From: Methanomassiliicoccaceae archaeon
GTDB taxonomy: Archaea > Thermoplasmatota > Thermoplasmata > Methanomassiliicoccales > Methanomethylophilaceae
NCBI GenBank assembly: GCA_009780795.1
Contig: WQZJ01000005.1
Span: 1-25,591 of the forward strand
DNA: 25,591 nucleotides
Direction: 5' to 3'
Part shown: piece by piece, positions 1 to 7,529 of the stretch
How positions within the stretch are numbered: the first letter of the stretch is position 1
How the letters are laid out: every line of letters starts with the position of its first letter
Position numbers and translations under genes: made by a program
Notes under the pieces: model-generated
Seen by the model: the letters and a program-made list of their open reading frames with translations, nothing else
Told to the model about the DNA's origin: nothing
Database searches by the model: none

Positions 1-1
1 T

Positions 2-805
2 ACCGTCAACGGCAATATCACCGTCAACAGTAATAATGGCCACGGCATCTATTCATATGGCAGTGATAATGCCATTACCGTCAACGGTGACATCACCGTC
101 ATTAACATGTATGGCGGCACATACTCCTGTGGCGTAGGTATTTCGAATTCTACTGTGGTCACGGTCACTGGTAACATCACGGCCGACGGTATAGGTGCAT
201 ATATTGAAAATCATTCCACGATGACTGTCGGCGGTGACATCACGGCCAGCGATGGAGGCGTATACGTTGAAAATTATTCCATGATGACTGTCGGCGGCAA
301 CATCACATCCGGCTGTACAGCCGTATTTGTTGGTAATCATTCCATGATAATTGTCGACGGTAACATCACGGCCGAAGGCGAGTGGAGCTGCGGCATCTCT
401 GCAGCATTCGATAGTGAAGCTACCGTCAACGGCAATATCACCGTAAGCGGCGAGGAGAGCAGCGGCATCTGGACATATTCAGGCGTTAAAGTTACCCTTA
501 ATGGTAGCATTACCGTTACTGGCCATATGGCCATAGGCGTCATGTCAGATGAATCCGAGATCGTCATCAACGGCAATATCACTGTGAATGGCGATGATAG
601 TTACGGCATCTGTGCAGAATTGAACGGTAAAATTGCCTTGAATGGTGATCTTGTCACTACCGGTGATCGTAGTACGGGCGTCCTATTGAATAGATCCGAG
701 ATCGTCGTCGACGGTGACATCACTGTGAACGGCCACCAGGCTACGGGTGTCGAAGCAGAGCATGGCGGCAGCGTTACCATAGATGGTGAACTGAACGTCA
801 ATGGC
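2..805 (+). repeat. Degenerate ~70-bp tandem coding repeats
   Basis: The DNA behind the adhesin-like protein repeats with a period near 70 bp. Recurrent cores read like accgtcaacggcaatatcac, with drift between copies (positions 2-21, 76-95, 421-440 and 566-583 are close relatives). About twelve units are present, in phase with the protein repeat. Near-identical copies at distant places (2-21 and 421-440) suggest that duplication or gene conversion has been active. Confidence 0.7.
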
Positions 806-955
806 GAGGACAGTGTGTACATATATCTGCACTATCGGCTTGTATTTGTTTATGAGATCTGGTTAGGTCATGAGGATCATAAGGAGATCACCACGAAAGA
901 AGGTTATCTGACGTACACGGACGGTGTTTCGACCGTCTGGATATTGGAGGCTTGA
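2..955 (+). CDS. Adhesin-like repetitive surface protein (5' truncated)
   Basis: The reading frame is open from the first bases, so the N-terminus, including any signal peptide, lies outside the window. About 317 residues are visible. Roughly twelve degenerate units of about 23 residues follow one another, each with a core like V-x-G-x-I-T-V and usually a G-I or G-V step (TVNGNITV, TVGGDITA, VINGNITV, VVDGDITV). This periodicity, rich in Gly, Asn, Thr and Val, fits a right-handed beta-helix of the kind seen in archaeal adhesin-like proteins. The last 45 or so residues are non-repetitive and aromatic (YIYLHYRL, YEIWLG) and may be a C-terminal cap. No membrane anchor or sorting motif is visible at the C-terminus. 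Surface location is inferred from the repeat type. Codon use looks more AT-rich than in neighbouring genes, and a hairpin terminator follows. I am sure of the coding frame and repeats, less sure of the function. Confidence 0.8.
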   Translation, partial: TVNGNITVNSNNGHGIYSYGSDNAITVNGDITVINMYGGTYSCGVGISNSTVVTVTGNITADGIGAYIENHSTMTVGGDITASDGGVYVENYSMMTVGGNITSGCTAVFVGNHSMIIVDGNITAEGEWSCGISAAFDSEATVNGNITVSGEESSGIWTYSGVKVTLNGSITVTGHMAIGVMSDESEIVINGNITVNGDDSYGICAELNGKIALNGDLVTTGDRSTGVLLNRSEIVVDGDITVNGHQATGVEAEHGGSVTIDGELNVNGEDSVYIYLHYRLVFVYEIWLGHEDHKEITTKEGYLTYTDGVSTVWILEA

Positions 956-1020
956 AGGAGGTCCTGAGGTAACTGAGAACGTCATACCAAGGTCGGATGA
1001 ATAGGACGATAGACTTTAAC

Positions 1021-1058
1021 AGGAACGGTAGGGATGCCCGTTCCTCCTTTTCTTCATT
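1021..1058 (+). terminator. Hairpin plus T-rich tail after the adhesin gene
   Basis: An 8-bp perfect stem (aggaacgg at 1021-1028 with ccgttcct at 1038-1045) has a 9-nt loop and is followed by a T-rich stretch to 1058. It lies 65 bases after the adhesin stop codon and before the oppositely oriented dph2 end, so it probably ends the plus-strand transcript. Confidence 0.6.
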
Positions 1059-1093
1059 TTAATCGATGATCAGGTCATCCTCTGATGATTGGG

Positions 1094-2083
1094 TCACTGA
1101 TCGCGTATCGCGTCGAACCGGTAGTCTTCCCATTCACGGATACCCAACACGATCTCCGCCTCCGGCGGCGTCAGTATCGGTTTTTCGAATCTCGCGGACT
1201 CGTCCATTGCCAGTCTGGGGCATGCGGTGCTGACGTACGCGTCCACCCTGTACGCGAGCAGCCATTCCGGCGTGACGTCGTATAACGATAACTTATACGC
1301 CTTCTTGCCCGCTGCGATTATCTTCCGCATCATGTCGTCGGCGACCGCCGTCCTTCTCTGTCCCGGTTTCATACACTCGATGACAAGGAACGAATCCGCC
1401 TGCTTCGCCTTCTCGATCGTTGCGAACCTCTTCCTCATTATGCGGTCCCTCGACTCCGTTACCGCTCTCAGCTCGTACGTGAGCGGGTTGAACATGAACA
1501 ATTCCTTTTTTATGCCCAACGCGGCCGCCAGCGGGTGGAACTCGCCCTCGCCTATGAAGAGGAAACAATCAACTTCGTCCGCTACCGATTCGGCGGCGCT
1601 GTAGTTGCACCCGAGCACCTGGCCGTCGTATTTCAGCCTCGGATCGCCCTTACCGATGACCACTTTCTTTCCGCGCGCCTCCAAGGAACGTTTCGCGTCG
1701 TTGAGCGCACCTATGTACTGCACGGTCGCCAGCAATCCTATCCTCTCGGGAAGGCTTGGAGCGATCCGCGATATACCTTCATCGACGTCCACATCAACCG
1801 TCGCCTCTATGAAAAGAACGTTCTCATCGACCGGGACGGACGGCATGTGCGCATGCCCGAAATGAACAAGACCGTCGGCTATCTTCCTGTGACTGCCGCG
1901 GACATCGCACGATCCATAGCAGGGATCCCCCAATATCGTTACGGGGACGCCTGCTTTGGAAAATATGTGATCGGCGATCTCCAGTGCCCTTACCTTCAGC
2001 CCCTCCGGCAGCTGAACGGCCACGGAGGACAGACCTTTCCCGCGGATCCATTCAACTATCTCGTCGAGACGAAGGTCGAACAT
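1094..2083 (-). CDS. dph2: Diphthamide synthase Dph2 (2-(3-amino-3-carboxypropyl)histidine synthase)
   Basis: Dph2 performs the first step of diphthamide formation: an unusual [4Fe-4S] radical-SAM-type enzyme transfers the 3-amino-3-carboxypropyl group of S-adenosylmethionine to a histidine of elongation factor aEF2 in the cytoplasm. The 329-residue length is typical for the archaeal homodimeric enzyme. The three cysteines expected to hold the cluster are visible: C59 (in GDPCYGSCD), C159 (in LGCNYS) and C288 (in STACPRLAMDE). Their spacing is almost the same as in the characterised Pyrococcus enzyme. An extra cysteine, C55, precedes the first ligand. The ATG directly abuts the stop codon of the uL16 gene upstream on the same strand, so the two are almost certainly co-transcribed. 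This places translation-factor modification in a ribosomal protein operon. Confidence 0.93.
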   Translation of the reverse strand: MFDLRLDEIVEWIRGKGLSSVAVQLPEGLKVRALEIADHIFSKAGVPVTILGDPCYGSCDVRGSHRKIADGLVHFGHAHMPSVPVDENVLFIEATVDVDVDEGISRIAPSLPERIGLLATVQYIGALNDAKRSLEARGKKVVIGKGDPRLKYDGQVLGCNYSAAESVADEVDCFLFIGEGEFHPLAAALGIKKELFMFNPLTYELRAVTESRDRIMRKRFATIEKAKQADSFLVIECMKPGQRRTAVADDMMRKIIAAGKKAYKLSLYDVTPEWLLAYRVDAYVSTACPRLAMDESARFEKPILTPPEAEIVLGIREWEDYRFDAIRDQ

Positions 2084-2599
2084 TTACGGTACCAGCTCCT
2101 TCCCCTTCTCTATATCGATATAGCAAGGGGTGGGGTACTTCATCGACGCCTTCCAGAGCGCTTCTTTCGCGAGGTTGAAATGAGCGGGACCGCAGCAGAT
2201 AGTGAGTATCGCCTGGTCGTGATCCATCCTTGCGGCGGTGCCGACGTTCTTACCGAAAGCGTTCCTCATACCGGAGGACACACGGTCCGCACCTGCGCCC
2301 GTGGCCAATTTGTTCTCCCTGAGGACCATGTGCGGATATACGCGCACTTTCATGTGATAGTTGGCGACACCCGCTCTTTTGCTCATAACTCTGTTCGCAG
2401 CGATACGTCCGGCCTCCAGTGCCGTGTGCCTTACCTGTACACGGTTCTCCACTTTCAGCGTCAACGTTATCGGGAAGTCGGATGAGCTTCCCATGTCGTA
2501 CTGCGATATTCTGTTGTTCGGAACACCACCCATATACTCCCTGCGGGTGAATGCCTGACCTTTGACCTGCCTATACATCAATGCGGGCTTTCTCGCCAT
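2084..2599 (-). CDS. rpl10e: 50S ribosomal protein L10e (uL16)
   Basis: This 171-residue protein is the archaeal/eukaryotic uL16 homologue of the large subunit, placed near the tRNA sites and the 5S RNA region. It starts MARKPALMYR, with family features RREYMGG, NRVMSKRAG and the late segment GPAHFNLAKEALWKA, and the length matches the family. A GGTGG sequence lies a few bases before the ATG, and a TATA-like element about 50 bases upstream gives a short leader. It is the first gene of an operon with dph2, which begins on the next base after its stop codon. Identification is secure. Confidence 0.96.
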   Translation of the reverse strand: MARKPALMYRQVKGQAFTRREYMGGVPNNRISQYDMGSSSDFPITLTLKVENRVQVRHTALEAGRIAANRVMSKRAGVANYHMKVRVYPHMVLRENKLATGAGADRVSSGMRNAFGKNVGTAARMDHDQAILTICCGPAHFNLAKEALWKASMKYPTPCYIDIEKGKELVP

Positions 2600-2645
2600 T
2601 TATACCACCGGTAATTACCTGAATTAAAGCAGACAATCCTCAGGA

Positions 2646-2655
2646 CATATTTAAG
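2646..2655 (-). promoter_or_regulatory. TATA-like box for the uL16-dph2 operon
   Basis: On the minus strand the element reads CTTAAATATG. A start site about 27 bases downstream would fall near 2624 and leave a leader of about 25 bases that contains the GGTGG ribosome-binding site. Confidence 0.5.
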
Positions 2656-2781
2656 GACTGTTGCTTTTCCGCCGCCTTCGGATGAACGACGGGCGTCCGT
2701 ATATCCCTACTATATGTGTTTTTGTTCCTGCGTGCGCATTCCGCGGACCTCGTTAGAACGGGCATTTCAACCGAGGACATT

Positions 2782-2790
2782 CATATAATA
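2782..2790 (+). promoter_or_regulatory. TATA-like box for the unknown 338-aa gene
   Basis: The element catataata is about 26 bases before a predicted start near 2813. It overlaps the upstream in-frame ATG at 2790, which argues that translation begins at the next in-frame ATG at 2829. The 190-bp gap between the divergent genes (2600-2789) shows no other gene. Confidence 0.45.
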
Positions 2791-2828
2791 TGTTACCGAT
2801 ACACGTATCACATTCGGATGGGATCGAA

Positions 2829-3845
2829 ATGTTCAGCATAACCGTCAGATCGGAAAAGGAAGACAAGCGAATACCTATAGCCGTTGCGTCGGACGTCATG
2901 TTCGACATTCAGCTGCTGCTCAATCACATCGGTGAGTCGTTGATCGCGGAGGAGTTCGGCTCACATGACCGGCCATCCGGAGTCCTTACCGAAAGGTTCA
3001 CGTTATTCATTGACCCCGACAGCGGTGGCATCTCGTTCAAGACATCCACCGGGAAGGGAAAGAGTGCTCTCATGGACAAAGCGTCGTCATTGCTGGCGCT
3101 CACGCTTGACAAGATGGGTTCCGGGTCCGGACCGTACTGGATGGAGGATAATTTCAAGGATCCGCGGTACAGGTGCATGGTCCTGAACGATCTTATTCAC
3201 TTGTCGAAACATATGGGCCTCGAGAGAGGATATACCCTCATGTTCTCCTCCGGCGGCGAGGAGAAGAAGTTCGTACCGCTCGATCTCGAAAAATTCAGCG
3301 CATATCTGAAGAAGGACGCCAGGGCCGCCGAGAGGGTCGTCGGCGGTATACTGACCGCCGTGAACACTAAGAGGAACGTACCGATATACGGTTTCACCGC
3401 GGGTGGTGACCGTGCGAAGATATCCTTCCTATCCAAGGACATCGAGAACGATGCATCCGGACTTGCCGGCAGCGCGGTCGTCCTCAAAGGTATCGCCAGA
3501 TATTCAGAGGACGGTGGTCTTTCGGAGGTCCACGATGTCTCAGCGGTCCGTGCGCTCGAGAAGATCGCGTTCAATCACATGATATCCGCCGACCGGGATG
3601 TTCCGTTGGTCGTCGGGATCGAAGCTGCCGTCAGATATGACGTCGGAACGTCGATGTGGAAGCTCGGCTACCCTGACCTCGGGATATCGTCCTCGGACAA
3701 GGACTGGGACACCGCCGTGGCCGGGTTTCACGATTACTTCGTGTTCCTCTGCGACAACTATCTTTCCTATGGCGGAAAGGAGCTGTCGGACGAGGAGACC
3801 GAGGTCAGGGATATACTGCGCAAACTCACCGGCGAGGCGGAATAG
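2829..3845 (+). CDS. Unknown 338-aa protein
   Basis: I do not recognise this protein. It is soluble-looking, acidic and has no signal peptide or membrane segment. The first third alternates short hydrophobic strands with charged turns. The C-terminal part, with W-K-L-G-Y-P-D-L-G-I and a following helix F-H-D-Y-F-V-F-L-x-D-N-Y, may be a separate small alpha/beta domain. The closing segment is E-L-S-D-E-E-T. I chose the ATG at 2829 because a TATA-like box covers the alternative ATG at 2790, which would add 13 residues. The gene has its own promoter. It is followed after 31 bases by the RNase P protein gene, which also appears to have its own promoter, so the neighbours give little functional information. 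Coding status is supported by full-length frame and codon bias. Confidence 0.75.
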   Translation: MFSITVRSEKEDKRIPIAVASDVMFDIQLLLNHIGESLIAEEFGSHDRPSGVLTERFTLFIDPDSGGISFKTSTGKGKSALMDKASSLLALTLDKMGSGSGPYWMEDNFKDPRYRCMVLNDLIHLSKHMGLERGYTLMFSSGGEEKKFVPLDLEKFSAYLKKDARAAERVVGGILTAVNTKRNVPIYGFTAGGDRAKISFLSKDIENDASGLAGSAVVLKGIARYSEDGGLSEVHDVSAVRALEKIAFNHMISADRDVPLVVGIEAAVRYDVGTSMWKLGYPDLGISSSDKDWDTAVAGFHDYFVFLCDNYLSYGGKELSDEETEVRDILRKLTGEAE

Positions 3846-3854
3846 TTAATATAC
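3845..3854 (+). promoter_or_regulatory. TATA-like box, leaderless start of rnp4
   Basis: The element gttaatatac is centred 27 bases before the rnp4 ATG and overlaps the stop codon of the preceding gene. The spacing predicts transcription beginning at or next to the ATG. Confidence 0.5.
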
Positions 3855-3876
3855 GGTTGACCATGGGCTTATCATC

Positions 3877-4191
3877 ATGTCCAAGAGAGTGAGCCGCTCT
3901 GAGATCACGAATATAGCGAATACGCGCATCACCAAGCTGATGAGCATGTCCGAGGAGCAGGCGGCGCACGGAGATGCTGACCTGGCGAGACGTTATGTCG
4001 ATCTCGCGAGGCGCATAAGCATGAGGACGAAGACGAAGATACCAAAGTGGCATATATACTGCAAAGCATGCCTCACACCGATGGCGCCGGGAACGTTCAC
4101 CGTGCGCCTCAGGGACCACAAGGTGATAATGAGGTGCACCGAATGCGGATGCATCAAAAGGGTCCCTTACCTAAAGGAGCAGAAAGGATGA
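3877..4191 (+). CDS. rnp4: Ribonuclease P protein component 4 (Rpp21 family)
   Basis: This 104-residue protein matches archaeal Rnp4/Rpp21, which pairs with Rpp29 to support the RNA subunit of RNase P in maturing tRNA 5' ends. The N-terminal half is helical and basic (residues 5-55). The second half holds the zinc ribbon: C62-x2-C65 (YCKACL) and C87-x2-C90 (RCTECG). The length is normal. The stop codon overlaps the start of the downstream YhbY-like gene as ATGA, so translation of the two is probably coupled. That places two RNA-binding proteins before seryl-tRNA synthetase in one RNA-processing operon. Confidence 0.92.
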   Translation: MSKRVSRSEITNIANTRITKLMSMSEEQAAHGDADLARRYVDLARRISMRTKTKIPKWHIYCKACLTPMAPGTFTVRLRDHKVIMRCTECGCIKRVPYLKEQKG

Positions 4192-4481
4192 CCGAGAAGG
4201 AAGCGAGAAAGGAGATAATGCGGCGCGCTAATGATATAGTCGTGACGCTGCATGTCGGCAAGGACGGGTTGAAGGAGGGCGTCTTCGAGGAACTGAGGAC
4301 ACAGATAAAGGCGCACCGCATCGTGAAGATCAAAGTTCTCCCCAGTTCCGAATCGGAGACGGCCGATATCGCCGGTGCTCTGGCACAGGCGACGGATTCC
4401 GTGATCGTCGACACGCGCGGGAATGTTGTCATACTCACCGACAAGAGAACGTGGACATCTCTTTCGCAGAAGAAGTTCTGA
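4188..4481 (+). CDS. YhbY/CRM-domain RNA-binding protein
   Basis: This 97-residue protein has the layout of the YhbY/CRM family, small RNA-binding proteins linked to ribosome assembly. Features are a helical start, the central H-V-G-K-D-G-L segment (the GxxG-type RNA-binding loop of the fold), H-R-I-V-K-I-K-V-L and the late strand R-G-N-V-V-I-L. I use the ATG at 4188 because it overlaps the rnp4 stop as ATGA and gives the normal family length; a longer frame from 4047 only runs through rnp4. The gene is followed after 9 bases by serS. Its exact RNA target in archaea is not evident from sequence. Confidence 0.87.
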   Translation: MTEKEARKEIMRRANDIVVTLHVGKDGLKEGVFEELRTQIKAHRIVKIKVLPSSESETADIAGALAQATDSVIVDTRGNVVILTDKRTWTSLSQKKF

Positions 4482-4490
4482 GGTGACCTC

Positions 4491-5753
4491 ATGCTCGACG
4501 TCAACATCATAAGACAGGATCCCGAATCTATCAGAACTATGCTCAGGAACCGTAACCAAACGGACGAGCGTCTGAATGCGTTCCTCGCCGCGGACGGCGA
4601 ATGGCGTTCGCTCACGGAAAGGGGGAACGCGCTCAGGAAACTGAGGAACGAGGTGTCCGTCACCATACCCAAACTGAACGGCAGCGACAAGAAGACGAAG
4701 ATAGATGAGATGCGCGCCGTATCCGATGAGATCGCGACCATTGATACGAAGCTCGCGGAACTTGACGGGATACGCGATGAGTGCGTACTTAACATACCTA
4801 ACATGCCGCATCACAGCGTCCCCGTCGGGAAGGATGCGGAAGATAACGTCGTGGTCATGGAACATGGCAGCATCCCGAAATTCGATTTTGATCCCAAGGA
4901 GCACTTCGAGATCGCCGAGTCTCTCGATCTGATAGACTTCGAGAGAGGAGTGAAGGTCGCAGGGAGCGGTTTCTATGTATTGAAAGGGGACGGTGCCAGA
5001 CTTGAGCGTGCGCTGATAAATTACATGCTGGATATGCATCATGATCAAGGCTACAGAGAGATATTCACGCCCGCCGTGGTCAACAGGACGGCGGTCATCG
5101 GCACCGGACAGTATCCGAACCTGAAGGATGACATGTACTGGCTGGAGAGGGATGACATGTGGCTCAACCCCACCGCTGAAGTTCCTGTTACGAATTTGCA
5201 TCAGGACGAGATATTCGAACGGAACGAGCTTCCTATATCTTACACAGCATACCTCCCGTCCTTTAGGCGCGAGGCCGGACGCCACTCGGACACGCGCGGT
5301 ATCGTTAGGGTACATCAGTTCAACAAGGTCGAGATGGCGAAGTTCGTCCATCCCGATGATTCGTTCACCGCACTCGAGACGCTCAGGAACGATGCCGAGG
5401 AAGTGATCAGAGGATTGGGGCTCCCTTACCGCACGCTGCTGCTGTGCACCGGCGACATGGGCTTCTCGGCCGCCAAGTGTTATGATCTCGAGTTGTACGC
5501 GCCCGGAAGGAAGGGTTGGCTGGAGGCGTCCTCGTGCTCATGCTGCACCGACTTCCAAGCGCGGAGAGCAAGAATAAAATTCCGCCCGGAACCGCATCTT
5601 AAGAGCGAGTTCGTCCACACACTGAACGGATCGGGCCTGGCGTTGCCCAGGACGATGGTCGCGGTGCTGGAGAACTATCAGAACAAGGACGGTACGGTCA
5701 CCGTACCTGAGGCACTCAGGCCGTACATGAAGGGTCAGAGCATCATCGGTTAG
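4491..5753 (+). CDS. serS: Seryl-tRNA synthetase (common, bacterial-type)
   Basis: This class II synthetase charges tRNA-Ser with serine (and supplies Ser-tRNA for selenocysteine where present). The 420-residue protein has an N-terminal antiparallel coiled-coil arm (about residues 30-100) for the long variable arm of tRNA-Ser. Motif 2 is FRREAGRHSD (F258-R259-R260-E261), and motif 3 is GSGLALPRTMVAVLENYQ near residues 377-394. TAEVP at residues 228-232 is the serine-binding TxE loop. It is the common type, not the rare SerRS of some methanogens, which lacks this arm sequence. AGGTGA lies just before the ATG. Its stop codon overlaps the stop codon of the convergent HD-domain gene. Confidence 0.96.
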   Translation: MLDVNIIRQDPESIRTMLRNRNQTDERLNAFLAADGEWRSLTERGNALRKLRNEVSVTIPKLNGSDKKTKIDEMRAVSDEIATIDTKLAELDGIRDECVLNIPNMPHHSVPVGKDAEDNVVVMEHGSIPKFDFDPKEHFEIAESLDLIDFERGVKVAGSGFYVLKGDGARLERALINYMLDMHHDQGYREIFTPAVVNRTAVIGTGQYPNLKDDMYWLERDDMWLNPTAEVPVTNLHQDEIFERNELPISYTAYLPSFRREAGRHSDTRGIVRVHQFNKVEMAKFVHPDDSFTALETLRNDAEEVIRGLGLPYRTLLLCTGDMGFSAAKCYDLELYAPGRKGWLEASSCSCCTDFQARRARIKFRPEPHLKSEFVHTLNGSGLALPRTMVAVLENYQNKDGTVTVPEALRPYMKGQSIIG

Positions 5754-6880
5754 ATGTCCATCCCTTCGAGTCTTGCGATCAGTTCCGCGGTGTCTATCCC
5801 TGCGTCGCTCAAGAGCAGCCTCGCCCTGAGCTCATCCTTACCTTTTGAGAGAGCTCCGGACGATATCCCGTAACGTTCGGAGACGTACGCCTCCATGTAC
5901 GCGGCCATGGTGTCACATACCTTGATCGCCTTTCCGTCCCCGTTGCCGAACGGGTTGTCGACCAATGACAGGAACTCCATATGCCATTCCTTCGGGAGCA
6001 GAGGAAGTAGAGTGGTTGAGACCATCTCCCTCTCATATTCCGATAAAAGTTCGTCAAGACCGTCTATGCTCGTCTTTATCGGCGTTATCACGTCTTTGGT
6101 CAGCACCTCCGGGATGTCGTGGAACAGCGCGGTGAAATAATCCTTGTACATGCGCGCATCATCCGCCTTTGTGTCCAGGTCGTGCAGGAAGATCATGTTC
6201 GCCACCAACAACATATGACCGAGTACGGTCGTCTCCGGCACGCGCGGGACGCGTGCCCATCTCTTCTGGAACCTGAGCTGACCGCACAGGTCGATGAAGT
6301 CGAACGTGTCCTTTGCGAACAGTAAACTCTTCACGCCGTTGATGTCCTCGAACTCACGTATCTGACGATCTATCTCCTCCTTCGTCCGGTCGATGCCGAA
6401 CATCGTCGGATTCGCCTTGTGAAGAAGTTTGAACTCCCACGCAGTCGCAAGGTAATGGGCCGCCTTCAGTATCCTGTCCTCGCGTGACATACCGTCCCTG
6501 TTCAGGTACATCACGAACCGCTCCCTGAATCCCTCGTCTATCCGCGGGATGCGTTCGTCGAACTCACGCAGAACGAAGTCATTCATCTCCTTCTCACGTT
6601 CTTTGACTATGCGGTGGAACAACTGAGGTTTCAGGTCTGTCAGTATCGTCCTCCGGATGAAAGAGAAGATCGCATGTTCTATCAACTCTCTCCAATCCAC
6701 CTTTTCATCCTTCTCGGTCTCGTCGAATTTCGCGAGCACCCACGCTATGACCATCTTGTGCGCCTGCTTATCCAATTCAGTGAGATTTGTGGGGCGGAGG
6801 TGATCGTTCCACCTTTGCAGATTGGCCGCGTCGAAGAATGTGTATATCAGACTCATGTCCATTGCTTTGCGCATTTCCAT
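5750..6880 (-). CDS. HD-domain phosphohydrolase, YfbR-like
   Basis: The C-terminal half is an HD-superfamily domain with the expected metal ligands H222 (VLGHML), H254-D255 (FHDIPE) and D323 (VCDTMA), counted from the ATG at 6880. This arrangement is typical of YfbR-like enzymes, of which Escherichia coli YfbR is a 5'-deoxynucleotidase. The substrate here is unknown. About 210 residues precede the HD core, starting with a segment containing LQRWNDHLRP and TELDKQAHKM. The protein would be 376 residues. A GTG at 6934 overlaps the TGA of the upstream 90-aa gene and would add 18 residues; internal ATGs at 6862 and 6856 are also possible. I prefer 6880 because the added residues look like non-coding translation. 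It is co-transcribed with the 90-aa gene. Confidence 0.85.
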   Translation of the reverse strand: MEMRKAMDMSLIYTFFDAANLQRWNDHLRPTNLTELDKQAHKMVIAWVLAKFDETEKDEKVDWRELIEHAIFSFIRRTILTDLKPQLFHRIVKEREKEMNDFVLREFDERIPRIDEGFRERFVMYLNRDGMSREDRILKAAHYLATAWEFKLLHKANPTMFGIDRTKEEIDRQIREFEDINGVKSLLFAKDTFDFIDLCGQLRFQKRWARVPRVPETTVLGHMLLVANMIFLHDLDTKADDARMYKDYFTALFHDIPEVLTKDVITPIKTSIDGLDELLSEYEREMVSTTLLPLLPKEWHMEFLSLVDNPFGNGDGKAIKVCDTMAAYMEAYVSERYGISSGALSKGKDELRARLLLSDAGIDTAELIARLEGMDI

Positions 6881-6930
6881 TCGTCCAATATGTTGCGAAG
6901 GGCTTTTGCCCTGTTGACGCTCCGCTCCGC

Positions 6931-7203
6931 TCACAGCGCTCTGTTGATCGAGCCGATTATCTGAGCGACCTGGAGAAGACCGCTGTCCTCATCCACACCG
7001 ATCAGTGGTTTCAGAGAGTCGATCTTTCCCTTGTACGCGTTCGCGTTGGCCGGTTTTATCTTACCTGCCTTCTCCCTGTCATCGAGGGTTGCTAACGCCT
7101 TCGTCATCGCTATTCCGAGCTGCGTGTTGCCGTACTGCGGCGCTTTCGGCTTCATTATCATGCTGTGGGCAGCGTATTTCGACCAGTCTGTTTTGAATCC
7201 CAT
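6931..7203 (-). CDS. Unknown 90-aa basic protein
   Basis: I do not recognise this small protein. It has no cysteine, no signal peptide and no membrane segment, carries 11 lysines, and looks mainly helical after residue 28. A strong ribosome-binding site (AGAGGTGAG) sits just before the ATG and a clear TATA box lies 80 bases upstream, so it is very likely expressed. It is the first gene of a two-gene unit with the HD hydrolase, whose possible GTG start overlaps its stop codon as GTGA. A regulatory or partner role for the hydrolase is only an inference from this placement. Confidence 0.75.
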   Translation of the reverse strand: MGFKTDWSKYAAHSMIMKPKAPQYGNTQLGIAMTKALATLDDREKAGKIKPANANAYKGKIDSLKPLIGVDEDSGLLQVAQIIGSINRAL

Positions 7204-7282
7204 AGTGTCTCACCTCTTAACGGCTCCCGGGCAAACTTGAGTAGATCAAGCTCCATTTGCTGTTAAAGGGTAAAGCCGTTCT

Positions 7283-7294
7283 GTATTTATAATA
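7283..7294 (-). promoter_or_regulatory. TATA box for the 90-aa/HD operon
   Basis: On the minus strand the element reads TATTATAAATAC. Transcription would begin near 7261, giving a leader of about 58 bases with a small hairpin (CTTGA and TCAAG arms, within 7234-7248) and the AGAGGTGAG ribosome-binding site. Confidence 0.6.
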
Positions 7295-7498
7295 CCTTTT
7301 GGGAAAAAACGGTCGGGACAACGAAAATATTAAACGCTCGTTCTTGTGGGAACAGCCGGGCCGGCCGTGTGCGGCGATGTTCGCGAACTGTACGCAGACA
7401 CAATAGCCAGCATCCGTTATGACAGTATGCGGATACTGACGATGAGGTCGGAGATGTACGATACAACCTGCCTTTCCCGTATCCGCCGGGGGGTAAAA
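7295..7498. other. Non-coding stretch between divergent operons
   Basis: About 200 bases between two divergent promoters hold no convincing gene. Visible are an AT-rich element (aaaatattaaac, 7323-7334), a perfect palindrome gttcgcgaac (7379-7388) and a 6-bp hairpin (cagtat at 7423-7428 with atactg at 7433-7438). I found no tRNA-like fold. A small RNA or regulator sites are possible but unproven. Confidence 0.3.
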
Positions 7499-7507
7499 CC
7501 TAATATG
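7499..7507 (+). promoter_or_regulatory. TATA-like box, leaderless start of the aminotransferase operon
   Basis: The element cctaatatg is centred 27 bases before the ATG at 7530, and no ribosome-binding site is obvious in between. This predicts a leaderless transcript. Confidence 0.5.
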
Positions 7508-7529
7508 CACGTACCATCATCGGCAGGAC

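Noticed and set aside
1535..2485. 316-residue plus-strand reading frame
   Set aside because: It is antisense to dph2 and rpl10e, which are secure by motifs; codon bias explains the open frame.
4167..5351. 394-residue minus-strand reading frame
   Set aside because: It lies opposite the YhbY-like gene and serS, and has no recognisable motif.
7295..7498. tRNA or RNase P RNA gene
   Set aside because: No cloverleaf, T-loop sequence or other conserved RNA core could be found by eye.
7217..7510. 97-residue minus-strand frame
   Set aside because: It crosses the clear TATA box and leader of the 90-aa gene; composition is not protein-like.
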